Assembly (NCBI RefSeq): GCF_000585355.1
Contig: NZ_KK073873.1
Location: forward strand, 2,151,703-2,215,702
Reading direction: 5' to 3'
Length of the DNA stretch: 64,000 nucleotides
Origin: Xylanibacter oryzae DSM 17970
GTDB taxonomy: Bacteria > Bacteroidota > Bacteroidia > Bacteroidales > Bacteroidaceae
The position numbers and the translations under genes are program-made. Positions 9,598 to 18,894 of this stretch are shown one piece after another (within the stretch, counting starts at the first letter, position 1; each line of letters opens with the position of its first letter). The notes beneath the pieces were generated by a model. The model did not search any database and was not told the DNA's origin. It worked only from the letters and a program-made list of their open reading frames with translations.

Positions 9598-10191
9598 TTA
9601 TTTTTCAAACCAGCCATGAATTGCAGTATCATAGTGACTGCTTACGCCAAATGCGCGTGTTGCAAACATACGACGATCTTCAATATCAGTATTTGCGCCT
9701 TTCTTATTAAGTATATTGAGCAACACTGAATATTCTGACTTACTAGGTATAATTACTACATCTTTAAAATTCTTAGCACCTGCACGAATTAAAGAAATAC
9801 CACCTATATCTATTTTTTCTATTATATCATTTTCAGCTGCGCCACTTGCAACAGTATCTTCAAACGGATAGAGGTCAACAATTACAAGGTCTATAGAAGG
9901 AATCTCATATTCCGCCATCTGCTTTTTATCGTTTTCATTATCGCGTCTAGCAAGAATTCCTCCAAATATTTTAGGATGAAGCGTTTTAACACGGCCACCC
10001 AATATTGACGGATACGTAGTCACACTTTCTACCGTCTGACATTCATAACCAAGTCCCTCGATGAATTTCTGAGTTCCACCAGTAGACAAGAACTTTACAC
10101 CCTCTTCATTCAGTTTAGCTAATAATGTGTCCAAACCGTCCTTGTGAAAGACCGAGATTAGAGCGGTCTTTATCTGTTTTGTTGCAGCCAT
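9598..10191 (-). CDS. purH: IMP cyclohydrolase (MGS-domain half of PurH only)
   Basis: Closes FAICAR to IMP, the last step of de novo purine synthesis. The 197-residue protein corresponds to the methylglyoxal-synthase-like N-terminal half of bifunctional PurH: ALISVFHKDGL near 7, FLSTGGTQKF near 33, GGRVKTLHPKI near 64, NIDIGGISLIRAG-like residues near 127. It ends cleanly where that domain ends, with no AICAR transformylase domain behind it. A separate full AICAR transformylase is encoded at 25102-26283, so this is a split pair and not a broken gene. I choose the ATG at 10191; the upstream TTG at 10221 falls inside the -7 promoter box. It heads the mreBCD-mrdA-rodA operon. Confidence 0.93.
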   Translation of the reverse strand: MAATKQIKTALISVFHKDGLDTLLAKLNEEGVKFLSTGGTQKFIEGLGYECQTVESVTTYPSILGGRVKTLHPKIFGGILARRDNENDKKQMAEYEIPSIDLVIVDLYPFEDTVASGAAENDIIEKIDIGGISLIRAGAKNFKDVVIIPSKSEYSVLLNILNKKGANTDIEDRRMFATRAFGVSSHYDTAIHGWFEK

Positions 10192-10218
10192 AATATATTT
10201 ATTAAATATTTCAGACTG

Positions 10219-10226
10219 CAAAGTTA
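10219..10226 (-). promoter_or_regulatory. -7 promoter box for the purH/mreBCD/mrdA/rodA operon
   Basis: TAACTTTG on the minus strand fits the Bacteroidota -7 consensus. It overlaps the alternative TTG start at 10221, which rules that start out, and leaves a leader of about 20 bases before the ATG at 10191. No clear -33 TTG is seen. Confidence 0.6.
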
Positions 10227-10460
10227 CTAAAAAGGCTTTGACTTTGGTAACTTTTAACGATAAAAAATGTTTTTATTGGCGAAAAATATATTTTTGCATA
10301 ATGTTTTAAGTTTATAACTATTTATCAACATATTTATTATTAACCAATAATGAAAAACACATTGACCACAATGATATTATTCAAAATATCCACTTACCAT
10401 GAAAATAATAAGATCTTAATTTAAATGAGTAAGAATTAATATTGCTATAATAATAGCATC
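10227..10460. other. gene-free stretch between purH and the tRNA
   Basis: Very AT-rich, with no convincing coding sequence. A plus-strand TATTTTTG box lies near 10288-10295 with no gene until 10715. A 24-codon ORF begins at 10350 but has no supporting features. A small RNA ending at the hairpin at 10461-10499 is possible but unproven. Confidence 0.4.
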
Positions 10461-10499
10461 AAAAAAAGGCAGTACCGAAATATCGATATTGCCTTTTGA
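10461..10499 (-). terminator. Rho-independent terminator after the tRNA gene
   Basis: On the minus strand AAAAGGCA pairs with TGCCTTTT around an 18-base loop. A run of seven T follows, just six bases beyond the tRNA 3' end. On the plus strand the hairpin ends in only four T, so it may act weakly in that direction. Confidence 0.65.
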
Positions 10500-10504
10500 A
10501 ATCG

Positions 10505-10578
10505 TAGCGGGACCCAGGATTGAACTGGGGACCTCATGATTATGAATCATGCGCTCTAACCAGCTGAGCTATCCCGCC
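10505..10578 (-). tRNA. tRNA with CAU anticodon (probably elongator Met)
   Basis: A 74-base cloverleaf on the minus strand: seven-pair acceptor GGCGGGA/TCCCGCT (first pair G-U), D arm with AGCTCAGCTGGTTAGAGC, and anticodon loop TTCATAA with CAT at 10542-10544. The T arm contains GTTCAATC. The discriminator is A and CCA is not encoded. The paired first position argues against initiator tRNA. A lysidine-modified tRNA-Ile cannot be excluded, because it shares the CAU anticodon. Confidence 0.93.
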
Positions 10579-10597
10579 AATTGCTGATTTGCGGGTG

Positions 10598-10605
10598 CAA
10601 AGGTA
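10598..10605 (-). promoter_or_regulatory. -7 promoter box of the tRNA gene
   Basis: TACCTTTG on the minus strand lies 20 bases before the tRNA 5' end. This is the same box type that precedes the highly expressed genes rplS and fba in this window. Confidence 0.6.
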
Positions 10606-10669
10606 ATATATTATTTTTAATGCACAAAAAAAAAAACAGATTTTTCTTCTATTTTTAGAATAAATGTAT

Positions 10670-10677
10670 TATTTTTG
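10670..10677 (+). promoter_or_regulatory. -7 promoter box of the START-like gene
   Basis: TATTTTTG on the plus strand, 37 bases before the ATG at 10715. It lies downstream of the alternative in-frame start at 10664, so that start would not be in the transcript. Confidence 0.55.
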
Positions 10678-10714
10678 TGCCATTAATGCGCCAAACACAA
10701 GTAAACATGTACTT

Positions 10715-11113
10715 ATGAATAAGCTGAAAATCACTTTAGAGTACGAGCTAAACACAAGATCACCATTTATTATATGGAATCTGATTAGCACAACCGACGG
10801 TTTATCCAATTGGGTTGCTAACAATGTAGAACAGAAAGACAATGATATAATATTCACATGGGGTGAAATATGGGGGCATCATGAGATACGTTATGCAAGG
10901 ATTGTTAATAAGGAAAAAAATCGATTTATAAGATTCAAATGGAACGATGATACTGACGATAATGACTATTGGGAATTAAGAATTGAACAAAGTAAAGAAA
11001 CCGATGAGTATCTTCTAATTATAACTGATTTTGCCGATAATGATGATCCTGACGGACTTAAATACATATGGAACGAAAATATGAACAGGCTCCATCAAGC
11101 GAGTGGAATCTAA
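10715..11113 (+). CDS. START-like / SRPBCC-fold protein
   Basis: A 132-residue cytoplasmic protein of the kind annotated in Bacteroidota as START-like (AHSA1-related helix-grip fold). Visible features are an amphipathic N-terminal strand, the STTDGLSNWV segment near 25, FTWGEIWGHHE near 47 and a C-terminal helix. No catalytic residue is recognisable, and its ligand or partner is unknown. I prefer the ATG at 10715 over an upstream in-frame start because the promoter box lies between them. It stands alone before lptF, which has its own promoter. Confidence 0.75.
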   Translation: MNKLKITLEYELNTRSPFIIWNLISTTDGLSNWVANNVEQKDNDIIFTWGEIWGHHEIRYARIVNKEKNRFIRFKWNDDTDDNDYWELRIEQSKETDEYLLIITDFADNDDPDGLKYIWNENMNRLHQASGI

Positions 11114-11190
11114 TATCAGATAAGTAACAACTCTATAGTTGTTTTTTGATAAAAAACTAGAAAATTATATTTACTATAATATTTTTATAG

Positions 11191-11198
11191 TACCTTTG
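11191..11198 (+). promoter_or_regulatory. -7 promoter box of the LptF/G gene
   Basis: TACCTTTG, 26 bases before the start at 11225, fits the Bacteroidota -7 consensus well. No -33 TTG is found at the usual distance. Confidence 0.6.
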
Positions 11199-11224
11199 CA
11201 GCACAAATTTGCGCAAAAATCATA

Positions 11225-13129
11225 ATGCTTCGTATAAAAAAATTAGATATATTCATAGCTAAACAGTTTGGAGTCCTTTTCATCGGTACGTTCTTCATTT
11301 GCCAATTCGTACTAATGATGCAGTTCTTATGGCGTTACGTTGACGTACTTATAGGAAAAGGATTGTCTCTAGAAATAATGGGGCAGTTTTTTTGGTATAT
11401 GGGACTTATGCTTATGCCCCAGGCTTTTCCGTTGGCTATTCTGCTATCATCTCTTATCTCTTTCGGTAATTTGGGAGAGAGTTCCGAATTGACAGCCATA
11501 AAGGCAGCGGGTATATCATTAATTCAATCTTTCAGGTCTCTTATATTTATAACAATTATCATATCTATCGGATCTTTTTTCTTCCAGAATGTTGTAGGTC
11601 CGGCAGCAAATAAAGATTTTGCTACCCTGCTAATTTCAATGAAACAGAAAAGTCCCGAGCTAGAAATCCCGGAAGGAATCTTTTATGACGGGATCCCACA
11701 AACCAACATATACGTACAGAAAAAAGACATGAAGACGGGTATGCTTTACGGTGTTATGATATATAAAATGAATGGTAGTTATGAAGATGCGGCTATTATT
11801 CTCGCTGATTCTGGTATGCTACGTTCTACGGCCGAGAAGAAGCATTTATTATTAAATTTATACAGTGGCGAGTGGTTTGAGAATATGCAATCGCAACAAC
11901 TAGCTTCAAGCGCAAGTGTACCTTACAGGCGTGAAACATTTGAATCTAAAAGTATAGTACTTGACTTTGACAGTGGATTCAATATGAATGACGGTTCTTT
12001 AATTTCCGGAGATGCAAGAGCAAAAAGTCTTTCTAGAATAAGTCGGGATATAGACTCTATTAATTGTGTATACGATAGTGTTGGGCATAGATTTTATTCG
12101 GATGCGATGCGTAGCGACTATTATATACCGCTCACAAGCAAAAAGGATTCTATGAAAGCTATTAGTGAAACTATGAATGGGAAAATAAACATTGATACTG
12201 TTTTCGCTCATATATCTTCTGAAAAAAGACAAGCAATTATAAATGCAGCTCTTAACAGGAGTGAAATGATATACAACACACTGCAATACAAAAGTTTCAC
12301 GACTTCTGACGGAGACAAGACCATACGTGAGCATCAAATTGAAGCAATAAACAAGTTTACGCTTTCATTATCGTGCTTGATTTTCTTCTTTATCGGTGCT
12401 CCCTTAGGTGCTATTATAAGGAAAGGAGGCCTTGGAATCCCTGTTATTATATCGGTAATAGTCTTTATTATTTATTATATATTTGACAATACTGGATTCA
12501 GAATGGCCAGAGGTGGAATGTGGGCTGTTTGGTTTGGAAAAAGTATTGCAACAGGGGTTTTAACGCCTTTAGCTATCTTTTTCACATATAAAGCTAACAA
12601 AGATTCTGTTGTATTCAATTTTGATGTTGATCGAGATATAATGCGAAAACTGCTTGGGTTAAAAATCCAGCGTATGGTATATCGAAAGGAAGTAATAATC
12701 AACGATCCTGATTACGCAACAGATATAATCCGCCTAGAAAAATTATCTGATAATGCAACAAAATATTCTAAAGTACACAGGCTATTTATGGCGCCTAATA
12801 TAATAAAGGTATTCTTTAAATACAAAAAGGACCATATAATAGAAAAGTTAAGTACTGAAATGGAAGAAATTATAGAAGATTTATCAAATACAAATGATAA
12901 AATAATCTTGTCTGAACTAAATAAATATCCAATAGTTTCGGTTAAAGCACATACCCGACCATTCGAACATCAATGGCTTAATGTAATGTCAGCAATACTA
13001 GTACCACTAGGCATATTCTTCTATCTCAGAATGTGGAAATTCAGATTGAGACTATATTTTGACTTACGTACAATTTCAACAACAAACTCTAATATCATAG
13101 AAAGGATAAAAGAGTTAAACAAAAAATAG
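11225..13129 (+). CDS. LptF/LptG-family permease (YjgP/YjgQ), extended
   Basis: Inner-membrane component that, with LptB, extracts lipopolysaccharide for transport to the outer membrane. Residues 1-460 show the family layout: membrane segments near 14-36, 50-80 and 100-120, a beta-rich periplasmic domain (~125-370) and three more membrane segments (~378-462). A further ~170 residues follow, mostly charged and helical, with an additional membrane segment near 590-608. Proteobacterial LptF and LptG are about 360 residues, so this single gene is much longer. It may form a homodimer or pair with a paralogue encoded outside this window. It sits 35 bases before ribBA. Confidence 0.88.
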   Translation: MLRIKKLDIFIAKQFGVLFIGTFFICQFVLMMQFLWRYVDVLIGKGLSLEIMGQFFWYMGLMLMPQAFPLAILLSSLISFGNLGESSELTAIKAAGISLIQSFRSLIFITIIISIGSFFFQNVVGPAANKDFATLLISMKQKSPELEIPEGIFYDGIPQTNIYVQKKDMKTGMLYGVMIYKMNGSYEDAAIILADSGMLRSTAEKKHLLLNLYSGEWFENMQSQQLASSASVPYRRETFESKSIVLDFDSGFNMNDGSLISGDARAKSLSRISRDIDSINCVYDSVGHRFYSDAMRSDYYIPLTSKKDSMKAISETMNGKINIDTVFAHISSEKRQAIINAALNRSEMIYNTLQYKSFTTSDGDKTIREHQIEAINKFTLSLSCLIFFFIGAPLGAIIRKGGLGIPVIISVIVFIIYYIFDNTGFRMARGGMWAVWFGKSIATGVLTPLAIFFTYKANKDSVVFNFDVDRDIMRKLLGLKIQRMVYRKEVIINDPDYATDIIRLEKLSDNATKYSKVHRLFMAPNIIKVFFKYKKDHIIEKLSTEMEEIIEDLSNTNDKIILSELNKYPIVSVKAHTRPFEHQWLNVMSAILVPLGIFFYLRMWKFRLRLYFDLRTISTTNSNIIERIKELNKK

Positions 13130-13164
13130 ATATCGTATATATTATTATAATAAGGTGTATAAAT

Positions 13165-14376
13165 ATGGAAGACTTTAAATTAAGCAGCATTGAAGACGCT
13201 GTAAATGACTTCAAAAAAGGAAAATTTGTAATAGTAGTAGATGATGAAGATCGCGAAAACGAAGGCGACCTCATTATCTCCGCAGAAATGATTACACCAG
13301 ATAAAGTGAATTTCATGTTAAAGCATGCTCGCGGAGTCCTTTGTGCACCAATAACTCTTGGACGTTGCGATGAGCTAGACCTCCCACACCAAGTGCTAGA
13401 AAACACATCTGTATTGGGAACTCCATTCACAATAACTGTTGACAAACTCGAAGGATGCACAACTGGAGTTTCGGCGCACGACCGTGCTGAAACAATAAAA
13501 GCATTATCAGACCCTAGTTCTAACCCCCAGACATTTGGAAGGCCTGGTCATGTAAGCCCTCTTTATGCACAAGACAACGGAGTTCTACGCCGCAGCGGAC
13601 ATACCGAAGCCACGATAGACTTATGTAATCTTGCTGGTCTCTACCCTGCTGGTGCATTAATGGAAATAATGAATGACGATGGAACTATGGCAAGAATGCC
13701 TCAGTTAAAAGAAATGGCTGAAAAATTCGGACTAAAAATCATCTCTATTAAAGATTTAATAGCATACAGACTAAAAAAGGAAACACTTATTGAAGTTGGA
13801 GAAGAGGTTGATATGCCTACTATATATGGTCATTTTAAACTAATACCATTCAGACAGAAAAGTAATGGATTAGAACATATAGCACTAACCAAAGGTGAAT
13901 GGGAAAAAGACGAACCTATATTGGTACGCGTTCATTCATCTTGTGCTACAGGTGACATCTTAGGAAGTAAAAGATGTGATTGCGGTGAACAATTACATAA
14001 GTCTATGGAAATGATAGAGAAAGAAGGTAAAGGTGTTGTCATCTACATGCAACAAGAGGGTCGTGGAATAGGCCTGATGAACAAGATTGCTGCATATAAA
14101 TTACAAGAAGAAGGCTATGATACTGTTGAAGCCAATATTCACTTAGGATTTAAACCTGATGAACGCGAATATGGATGCGGGGCAGAAATGCTAAGAAATC
14201 TAGGAGTTCATAAAATGCGCCTCATGACCAATAATCCGACAAAACGTGTAGGGCTAGAAGCATATGGTCTTGAAATAATTGAGAATGTACCTATCGAAAT
14301 AACCCCTAATGAATATGATTATAAGTATCTCAAAACAAAACAAGAGCGCATGGGGCACACTCTGCATCTTAAATGA
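13165..14376 (+). CDS. ribBA: bifunctional DHBP synthase / GTP cyclohydrolase II
   Basis: Makes both precursors of riboflavin: 3,4-dihydroxy-2-butanone 4-phosphate from ribulose 5-phosphate, and the pyrimidine intermediate from GTP. The 403-residue protein has RibB at residues 1-200 ([10 protein letters not shown] near 28, GHTEATIDL near 147) and RibA at 205-400. RibA shows zinc-binding cysteines in SSCATGD...KRCDCGEQL near 263-279 and [12 protein letters not shown] near 297. Both active sites look intact. No FMN riboswitch fits in the 35-base gap upstream, so it is probably read from the lptF promoter. Confidence 0.97.
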   Translation: MEDFKLSSIEDAVNDFKKGKFVIVVDDEDRENEGDLIISAEMITPDKVNFMLKHARGVLCAPITLGRCDELDLPHQVLENTSVLGTPFTITVDKLEGCTTGVSAHDRAETIKALSDPSSNPQTFGRPGHVSPLYAQDNGVLRRSGHTEATIDLCNLAGLYPAGALMEIMNDDGTMARMPQLKEMAEKFGLKIISIKDLIAYRLKKETLIEVGEEVDMPTIYGHFKLIPFRQKSNGLEHIALTKGEWEKDEPILVRVHSSCATGDILGSKRCDCGEQLHKSMEMIEKEGKGVVIYMQQEGRGIGLMNKIAAYKLQEEGYDTVEANIHLGFKPDEREYGCGAEMLRNLGVHKMRLMTNNPTKRVGLEAYGLEIIENVPIEITPNEYDYKYLKTKQERMGHTLHLK

Positions 14377-14451
14377 GACGCTAAATGAAATATTTTAAGT
14401 TAAATTAGTGAGAATTTGATAGATTTTTTTCTGTAAAAGGAATATTTTGAC

Positions 14452-14459
14452 TACTTTTG
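14452..14459 (+). promoter_or_regulatory. -7 promoter box of the aminotransferase gene
   Basis: TACTTTTG, 40 bases upstream of the ATG at 14500, fits the Bacteroidota -7 consensus. Confidence 0.55.
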
Positions 14460-14499
14460 CAGCTAGCAATATACTAAAGAACCATCAAGAAAGAATATT

Positions 14500-15693
14500 A
14501 TGGCACAACTATCTGATCGTCTGAATAGACTAGCCCCATCTGCAACATTAGCAATGTCACAGAAGAGCAATGAAATGAAAGCTCAAGGCATCGATGTAAT
14601 TAACATGAGCGTCGGAGAACCCGACTTTTTTACACCAGACCACATAAAACAGGCTGCCAAAAAAGCGATAGACGATAACTTCTCAAAGTATTCGCCTGTA
14701 CCTGGTTATGCAGACTTGAGAAAAGCAATTGTTGCTAAACTCAAAAATGAGAATGGGCTTGATTATTCCATAAGCGAAGTATTGGTTTCTAATGGAGCAA
14801 AGCAGAGTGTATGCAATACAGTAATGGCACTAATAAACCCCGGAGACGAAGTAATAATACCAGCTCCATATTGGGTAAGTTATCCACAAATGGTAAAACT
14901 TGCTGGTGGAACTCCAGTATTTATCGAAACCAAAATAGACCAGAACTTCAAAATCACAGCCGATCAGCTTGAGGCTGCTATAACTCCAAAGACAAAAATG
15001 TTGATTATATGCTCACCTTGTAATCCAACAGGTAGTGTATATACAAAGAAAGAACTCGAAGGATTGTCAGAAGTTATAAAAAAGCATAACGATTTATATG
15101 TCCTTGCTGATGAAATTTACGAACATATCAACTACATCGGAGAGCATTCAAGTTTTGCTCAATTACCAGGAATGAAAGATAAGACAATCATCGTAAACGG
15201 AGTTTCTAAAGCATATGCGATGACTGGGTGGCGTATTGGTTTCATTGCTGCCCCTGAATGGATTGTAAAAGGTTGCAACAAGCTTCAAGGTCAATACACA
15301 AGTGGTCCTTGTTCTGTAAGTCAAAAGGCCGCAGAAGATGCTTATGTAGGTTCTCAAAGTGAAGTAGAATATATGAGAAAAGCATTTGAACGCCGTAGAG
15401 ATTTAATAGTAAAATTAGCAAAAGATATTCCTGGATTGGAAGTCAATATTCCCAATGGAGCTTTCTACTTATTCCCAAAATGCAATAGTTTCTTTGGAAA
15501 GAGTGACGGGACACATATAATAAACAATTCTACAGACTTTGCTCTTTATTTATTAGAAATGGCACACGTTGCGACTGTCGGAGGGGATGCATTCGGTGCA
15601 CCTGAGTGTTTTAGAATTAGCTATGCTACTAGCGATGAAAATATAATAAAAGCGATGAATAGAATAAAAGAGGTTTTAATGAAATTAAAATAA
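14500..15693 (+). CDS. PLP-dependent aminotransferase, aspartate aminotransferase type
   Basis: A fold-type I, class I/II aminotransferase of 397 residues. It has the N-terminal NMSVGEPDF substrate segment near 37, SNGAKQ near 92 and the PYWVSYPQM stretch near 124. CSPCNPTG lies near 170, and the PLP lysine is in NGVSKAYAMTGWR (K near 238). This pattern fits the AspAT subgroup Ib, which makes aspartate/oxaloacetate and glutamate/2-oxoglutarate exchanges; substrate range within the subgroup varies, so I give no symbol. It is monocistronic with its own promoter. Confidence 0.9.
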   Translation: MAQLSDRLNRLAPSATLAMSQKSNEMKAQGIDVINMSVGEPDFFTPDHIKQAAKKAIDDNFSKYSPVPGYADLRKAIVAKLKNENGLDYSISEVLVSNGAKQSVCNTVMALINPGDEVIIPAPYWVSYPQMVKLAGGTPVFIETKIDQNFKITADQLEAAITPKTKMLIICSPCNPTGSVYTKKELEGLSEVIKKHNDLYVLADEIYEHINYIGEHSSFAQLPGMKDKTIIVNGVSKAYAMTGWRIGFIAAPEWIVKGCNKLQGQYTSGPCSVSQKAAEDAYVGSQSEVEYMRKAFERRRDLIVKLAKDIPGLEVNIPNGAFYLFPKCNSFFGKSDGTHIINNSTDFALYLLEMAHVATVGGDAFGAPECFRISYATSDENIIKAMNRIKEVLMKLK

Positions 15694-15785
15694 GGTCTTA
15701 AAAATTTCTGCAAAATATAAAACACAAAAAGAAATAATTAGGGGTTAAAAGTAGTTAATTAATATGGTAGTCCATCATAAATTAC

Positions 15786-15793
15786 TATTTTTG
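15786..15793 (+). promoter_or_regulatory. -7 promoter box of the Ton operon
   Basis: TATTTTTG, followed by a leader of about 100 bases before exbB. The leader (15806-15840) contains TGCAAcacaTTGCA nested between GGGT and ACCC, so it may fold into a two-tier hairpin. Its role, if any, is unknown. Confidence 0.5.
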
Positions 15794-15901
15794 CCACAAT
15801 TATCGACGGGTGTAGTCTGCAACACATTGCATCAAACCCCGAATTTAATACAAAATAAACTTACAATTTACAAATAACTAAAAATTTAAAAAATTAAAAT
15901 T

Positions 15902-16738
15902 ATGGGAACTACAAAAACAGCAAGTCCTAAGAAAAAAAGTCAGGGCTTCTCAGGTATCAGAGCAGCATTTTGGATCATCGTAGTATGTTTCATCATTGCA
16001 GTTTGTTTCTTCAAATACTTCCTTGGAAGTGGAGAGCATTTCGTCAATGGAGATAATACAGGTGCCGTCCTTAATAGCAATATCTGGGGAACAATCTACA
16101 AAGGTGGTGTTGTCGTACCAGTTATTCACACTCTGCTACTAACAGTTATTGCTTTATCAATAGAGCGTTTCCTTGCTCTTCGTACAGCATTTGGAAAAGG
16201 TTCATTAACAAAGTTTGTTGCAAACATCAAGACAGCCATCAGCGCTAAAGATTTTGACAAAGCACAGCAGCTTTGTGACAAACAAAGAGGTTCTGTTGCA
16301 AACGTTGTACAAGCATCTCTTAACGCTTACAAAGAAATGGAAGCAACTTCTGGTATAAAGAAAGGTCAGAAAGTAGCTAAGATTCAGCAAGCTCATGAAG
16401 AAGCAACTCAGTTAGAAATGCCTACTCTTCAGATGAACTTGCCTATTGTAGCAACAATCGTAACACTAGGTACACTTACTGGACTTCTCGGTACTGTAAC
16501 TGGTATGATCCGTTCATTCGCAGCTTTGGCAGCTGGTGGTGGTGGCGACTCACTCGCTTTGTCTACTGGTATTTCTGAGGCCTTGATCAACACCGCATTC
16601 GGTATCGCAACATCTTGGTGTGCTGTTATTTCTTATAACTACTTCACAAACAAGATTGATAAGTTGACATACGCCCTCGATGAGGTCGGTTACTCTATCG
16701 CTCAGACATACGAAGCCAATCACGCAGAAGAAGCTTAA
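15902..16738 (+). CDS. exbB: MotA/TolQ/ExbB proton channel protein
   Basis: Inner-membrane channel subunit that uses the proton motive force to energise TonB. The 278-residue protein has membrane segments near 20-38, 62-85 (VPVIHTLLLTVIALSIERF), 178-200 (LGTLTGLLGTVTGM) and 215-240 (GISEALINTAFGIA), with a large cytoplasmic region between the second and third. The LGTVTGMIRSF stretch is the conserved pore motif. First gene of a six-gene operon with its own promoter. Confidence 0.93.
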   Translation: MGTTKTASPKKKSQGFSGIRAAFWIIVVCFIIAVCFFKYFLGSGEHFVNGDNTGAVLNSNIWGTIYKGGVVVPVIHTLLLTVIALSIERFLALRTAFGKGSLTKFVANIKTAISAKDFDKAQQLCDKQRGSVANVVQASLNAYKEMEATSGIKKGQKVAKIQQAHEEATQLEMPTLQMNLPIVATIVTLGTLTGLLGTVTGMIRSFAALAAGGGGDSLALSTGISEALINTAFGIATSWCAVISYNYFTNKIDKLTYALDEVGYSIAQTYEANHAEEA

Positions 16739-16768
16739 TTTCTACTAACCCTTTTAAATTTTATCACT

Positions 16769-17380
16769 ATGGGTAAAGTAAAAATTAAGAAAAACGACGT
16801 CTGGATCGATATGACCCCTATGAGTGACGTGATGGTCCTCTTGCTGACGTTCTTCATGTTGACTTCAACGTTCGTGAAGAATGAACCAGTAAAGGTTATC
16901 ACACCTGGCTCTGTATCGGAAATAAAGGTTCCAGAAAAAGATGTGCTGAATATACTTGTTGCGAAAGACGGCAAGATATTCATGAGTATGGACAACCAAC
17001 TAAGTTTGGAGTCTGTACTAAGCAGCATGACCGACCAGTATGGTTTGTCACTAAATGCTGAGCAGACAAAAAAATTTGTAAAGGATCCTATGTTTGGAGT
17101 TCCAATGGATAAATTAGGCGATTATCTTAATCTGAATCCATCTAAGATGGCTGATGAGATCAAGAACCAAGGTATACCTACAGACAGCATAGACAAAAAA
17201 GCAAGCGAGTTCCAAAATTGGATAAAAGCAGCTACAAATGATAACGATAAACTTAAGATCGCTATCAAAGCAGATGCCAATACTCCATACAAGTTTGTTA
17301 AGAAAGTAATGTCTGAATTACAGGATATGAATCAAAACCGTTATTATCTGATTACTTCATATAAAAAGACGGAGGACTAA
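16769..17380 (+). CDS. exbD: ExbD/TolR family biopolymer transport protein, first copy
   Basis: Stator partner of ExbB with one N-terminal membrane helix. The essential membrane aspartate is in MTPMSDVMVLLLTFF (D near residue 19). At 203 residues it is longer than E. coli ExbD (141), with an insertion of about 60 residues in the periplasmic part. The ending (KFVKKVMSELQDM...) resembles the usual ExbD C-terminal domain. Only three bases separate it from the second exbD. The two copies differ in the insert, so they are probably not redundant. Confidence 0.9.
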   Translation: MGKVKIKKNDVWIDMTPMSDVMVLLLTFFMLTSTFVKNEPVKVITPGSVSEIKVPEKDVLNILVAKDGKIFMSMDNQLSLESVLSSMTDQYGLSLNAEQTKKFVKDPMFGVPMDKLGDYLNLNPSKMADEIKNQGIPTDSIDKKASEFQNWIKAATNDNDKLKIAIKADANTPYKFVKKVMSELQDMNQNRYYLITSYKKTED

Positions 17381-17383
17381 AGA

Positions 17384-18031
17384 ATGGCGAAACAGAAAAA
17401 AAGTAAACAAAAGAAGATAAATGTCCGTGTAGACTTTACGCCTATGGTGGACATGATGATGTTGCTTATTACATTTTTCATGCTCTGTACGTCTTTGAGT
17501 AAGCCTCAGACAATGGAGTTGACAATGCCTAGTAACGATAAGAACATCCAGCAACAGGACCAGACTGCGACCAAAGCTTCTCAGACTATAACTATCTATG
17601 TATGTGGAGACAACAAAGTCTTCCACGTAGACGGTTTGCCTAATTATAATGATCCTAAATGTATGAAAGAAACCACATGGGGATCAAAGGGCATACGTAA
17701 AGTGTTGATTAATCACGTAATAGAAGATGGATCTACACCTGTACAAGCAATAATGGAAGCTAAAGCTAAACTAGATGCTAAAAAGCTTAAGGAGCCTAAA
17801 AAATATACCGATCAAGTATATAATGATGAGCTCACTAAGATAAAAGCTGGTGATGTAGACGGAGAGAAAATCCCTGTTATGACTATCATCATCAAAGCGA
17901 CAGACAATGCTTCTTACAAGAATATGGTCGACGCACTCGATGAAATGCAGATTTGTAGTATTGGTAAATATGTGATTGACAAAATCAATCCTGACGACAT
18001 GAAGTTACTCAAGTTGAAAGGTGTAAAGTAA
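17384..18031 (+). CDS. exbD: ExbD/TolR family biopolymer transport protein, second copy
   Basis: Second ExbD-like stator subunit, 215 residues. The membrane aspartate is kept in DFTPMVDMMMLLITFF (D near residue 24). The periplasmic region carries an unusual insert containing the sole cysteines and ends in a normal ExbD fold (MTIIIKATDNASYKNMVDALDEM). Tandem exbD genes behind exbB are common in Bacteroidota. An ExbB5-ExbD heterodimer is a reasonable expectation but is inferred. Confidence 0.9.
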   Translation: MAKQKKSKQKKINVRVDFTPMVDMMMLLITFFMLCTSLSKPQTMELTMPSNDKNIQQQDQTATKASQTITIYVCGDNKVFHVDGLPNYNDPKCMKETTWGSKGIRKVLINHVIEDGSTPVQAIMEAKAKLDAKKLKEPKKYTDQVYNDELTKIKAGDVDGEKIPVMTIIIKATDNASYKNMVDALDEMQICSIGKYVIDKINPDDMKLLKLKGVK

Positions 18032-18068
18032 TCAATACGAAGACAATTAATTATTAAAAGGAAAGACA

Positions 18069-18893
18069 ATGTCAAAAATTGATTTAACATCAGATGCATG
18101 GTGCGACTTGATATTCACAGGAAGAAACCAAACCTATGGGGCATACAAGCTCCGTAAAGGTACTTCTAAGCGTAATATTATGTCTATCATTATCATGCTA
18201 CTAGCTGCTGCACTCATAGCCTCTTTTATTGGAATCAAATCTATCGTTGACGCAAAACAACAAGTTGCACTAAATGCAGCGATGAATGCTTCTGTAATCA
18301 ACAACAAAAAAGTCGAGGTTAAGAAAAAAGCCCCAATTAAAGTTGAAGAACAAAAACCAGTTGAAAAAGTAAAAAGTTCTGTTAAATTCACAGCTCCTAT
18401 CATCAAGAAGGATAGTGAAGTTAAACCTGAAGATGAGTTGAAAACTCAAGATCAGTTGATGAACAACACAAAAGCAATTGGTGGATTCGATGTAAAAGGT
18501 AATGACGATGCTGGTGGCGAAGTCCTTAAAGCAAAGGAAATAATTGCACAACCTGAACCTCCTAAAGAGGAAGAAAACAAAGTATTCGATGTAGTAGAAC
18601 AGATGCCTGCTTTCCCTGGTGGAAATGGAGCGCTGATGTCTTTCTTAAGCAAGAACATCAAATACCCAGTTGTGGCTGAAGAAAATGGTGTACAAGGACG
18701 TGTAATCGTTACTTTCGTAGTTGAGAGAGACGGTTCTATTACAGATGTGCGTGTAGCAAAATCTGTAGACCCTTCACTAGATAAAGAAGCACAGCGTGTC
18801 GTAAAAAGCATGCCTAACTGGATTCCTGGTAAACAGAATGGTTCAGCAGTACGTGTAAAATACACAGTACCTGTAACATTTAGATTGCAATAA
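18069..18893 (+). CDS. tonB: energy transducer TonB
   Basis: Links the ExbBD motor to outer-membrane receptors. The 274-residue protein has a membrane segment at ~37-58, a lysine/proline/glutamate-rich periplasmic spacer (~75-175) and a C-terminal TonB domain (~185-274) with MPAFPGG, IKYPVVAEENGVQGRV and the final VPVTFRLQ strand. The N-terminal ~30 residues before the membrane segment are longer than in E. coli and include LIFTGRNQTYGAY, typical of Bacteroidota TonB. Its stop is one base from the next gene. Confidence 0.95.
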   Translation: MSKIDLTSDAWCDLIFTGRNQTYGAYKLRKGTSKRNIMSIIIMLLAAALIASFIGIKSIVDAKQQVALNAAMNASVINNKKVEVKKKAPIKVEEQKPVEKVKSSVKFTAPIIKKDSEVKPEDELKTQDQLMNNTKAIGGFDVKGNDDAGGEVLKAKEIIAQPEPPKEEENKVFDVVEQMPAFPGGNGALMSFLSKNIKYPVVAEENGVQGRVIVTFVVERDGSITDVRVAKSVDPSLDKEAQRVVKSMPNWIPGKQNGSAVRVKYTVPVTFRLQ

Positions 18894-18894
18894 A

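Noticed and set aside
9598..10191. Truncated or frameshifted purH pseudogene
   Set aside because: The domain ends cleanly with all motifs, and the missing activity is encoded intact at 25102-26283.
10505..10578. Initiator tRNA-fMet
   Set aside because: The first acceptor position is paired (G-U) and the anticodon stem lacks three consecutive G-C pairs.
13130..13164. FMN riboswitch before ribBA
   Set aside because: The gap is 35 bases, far too short for the aptamer.
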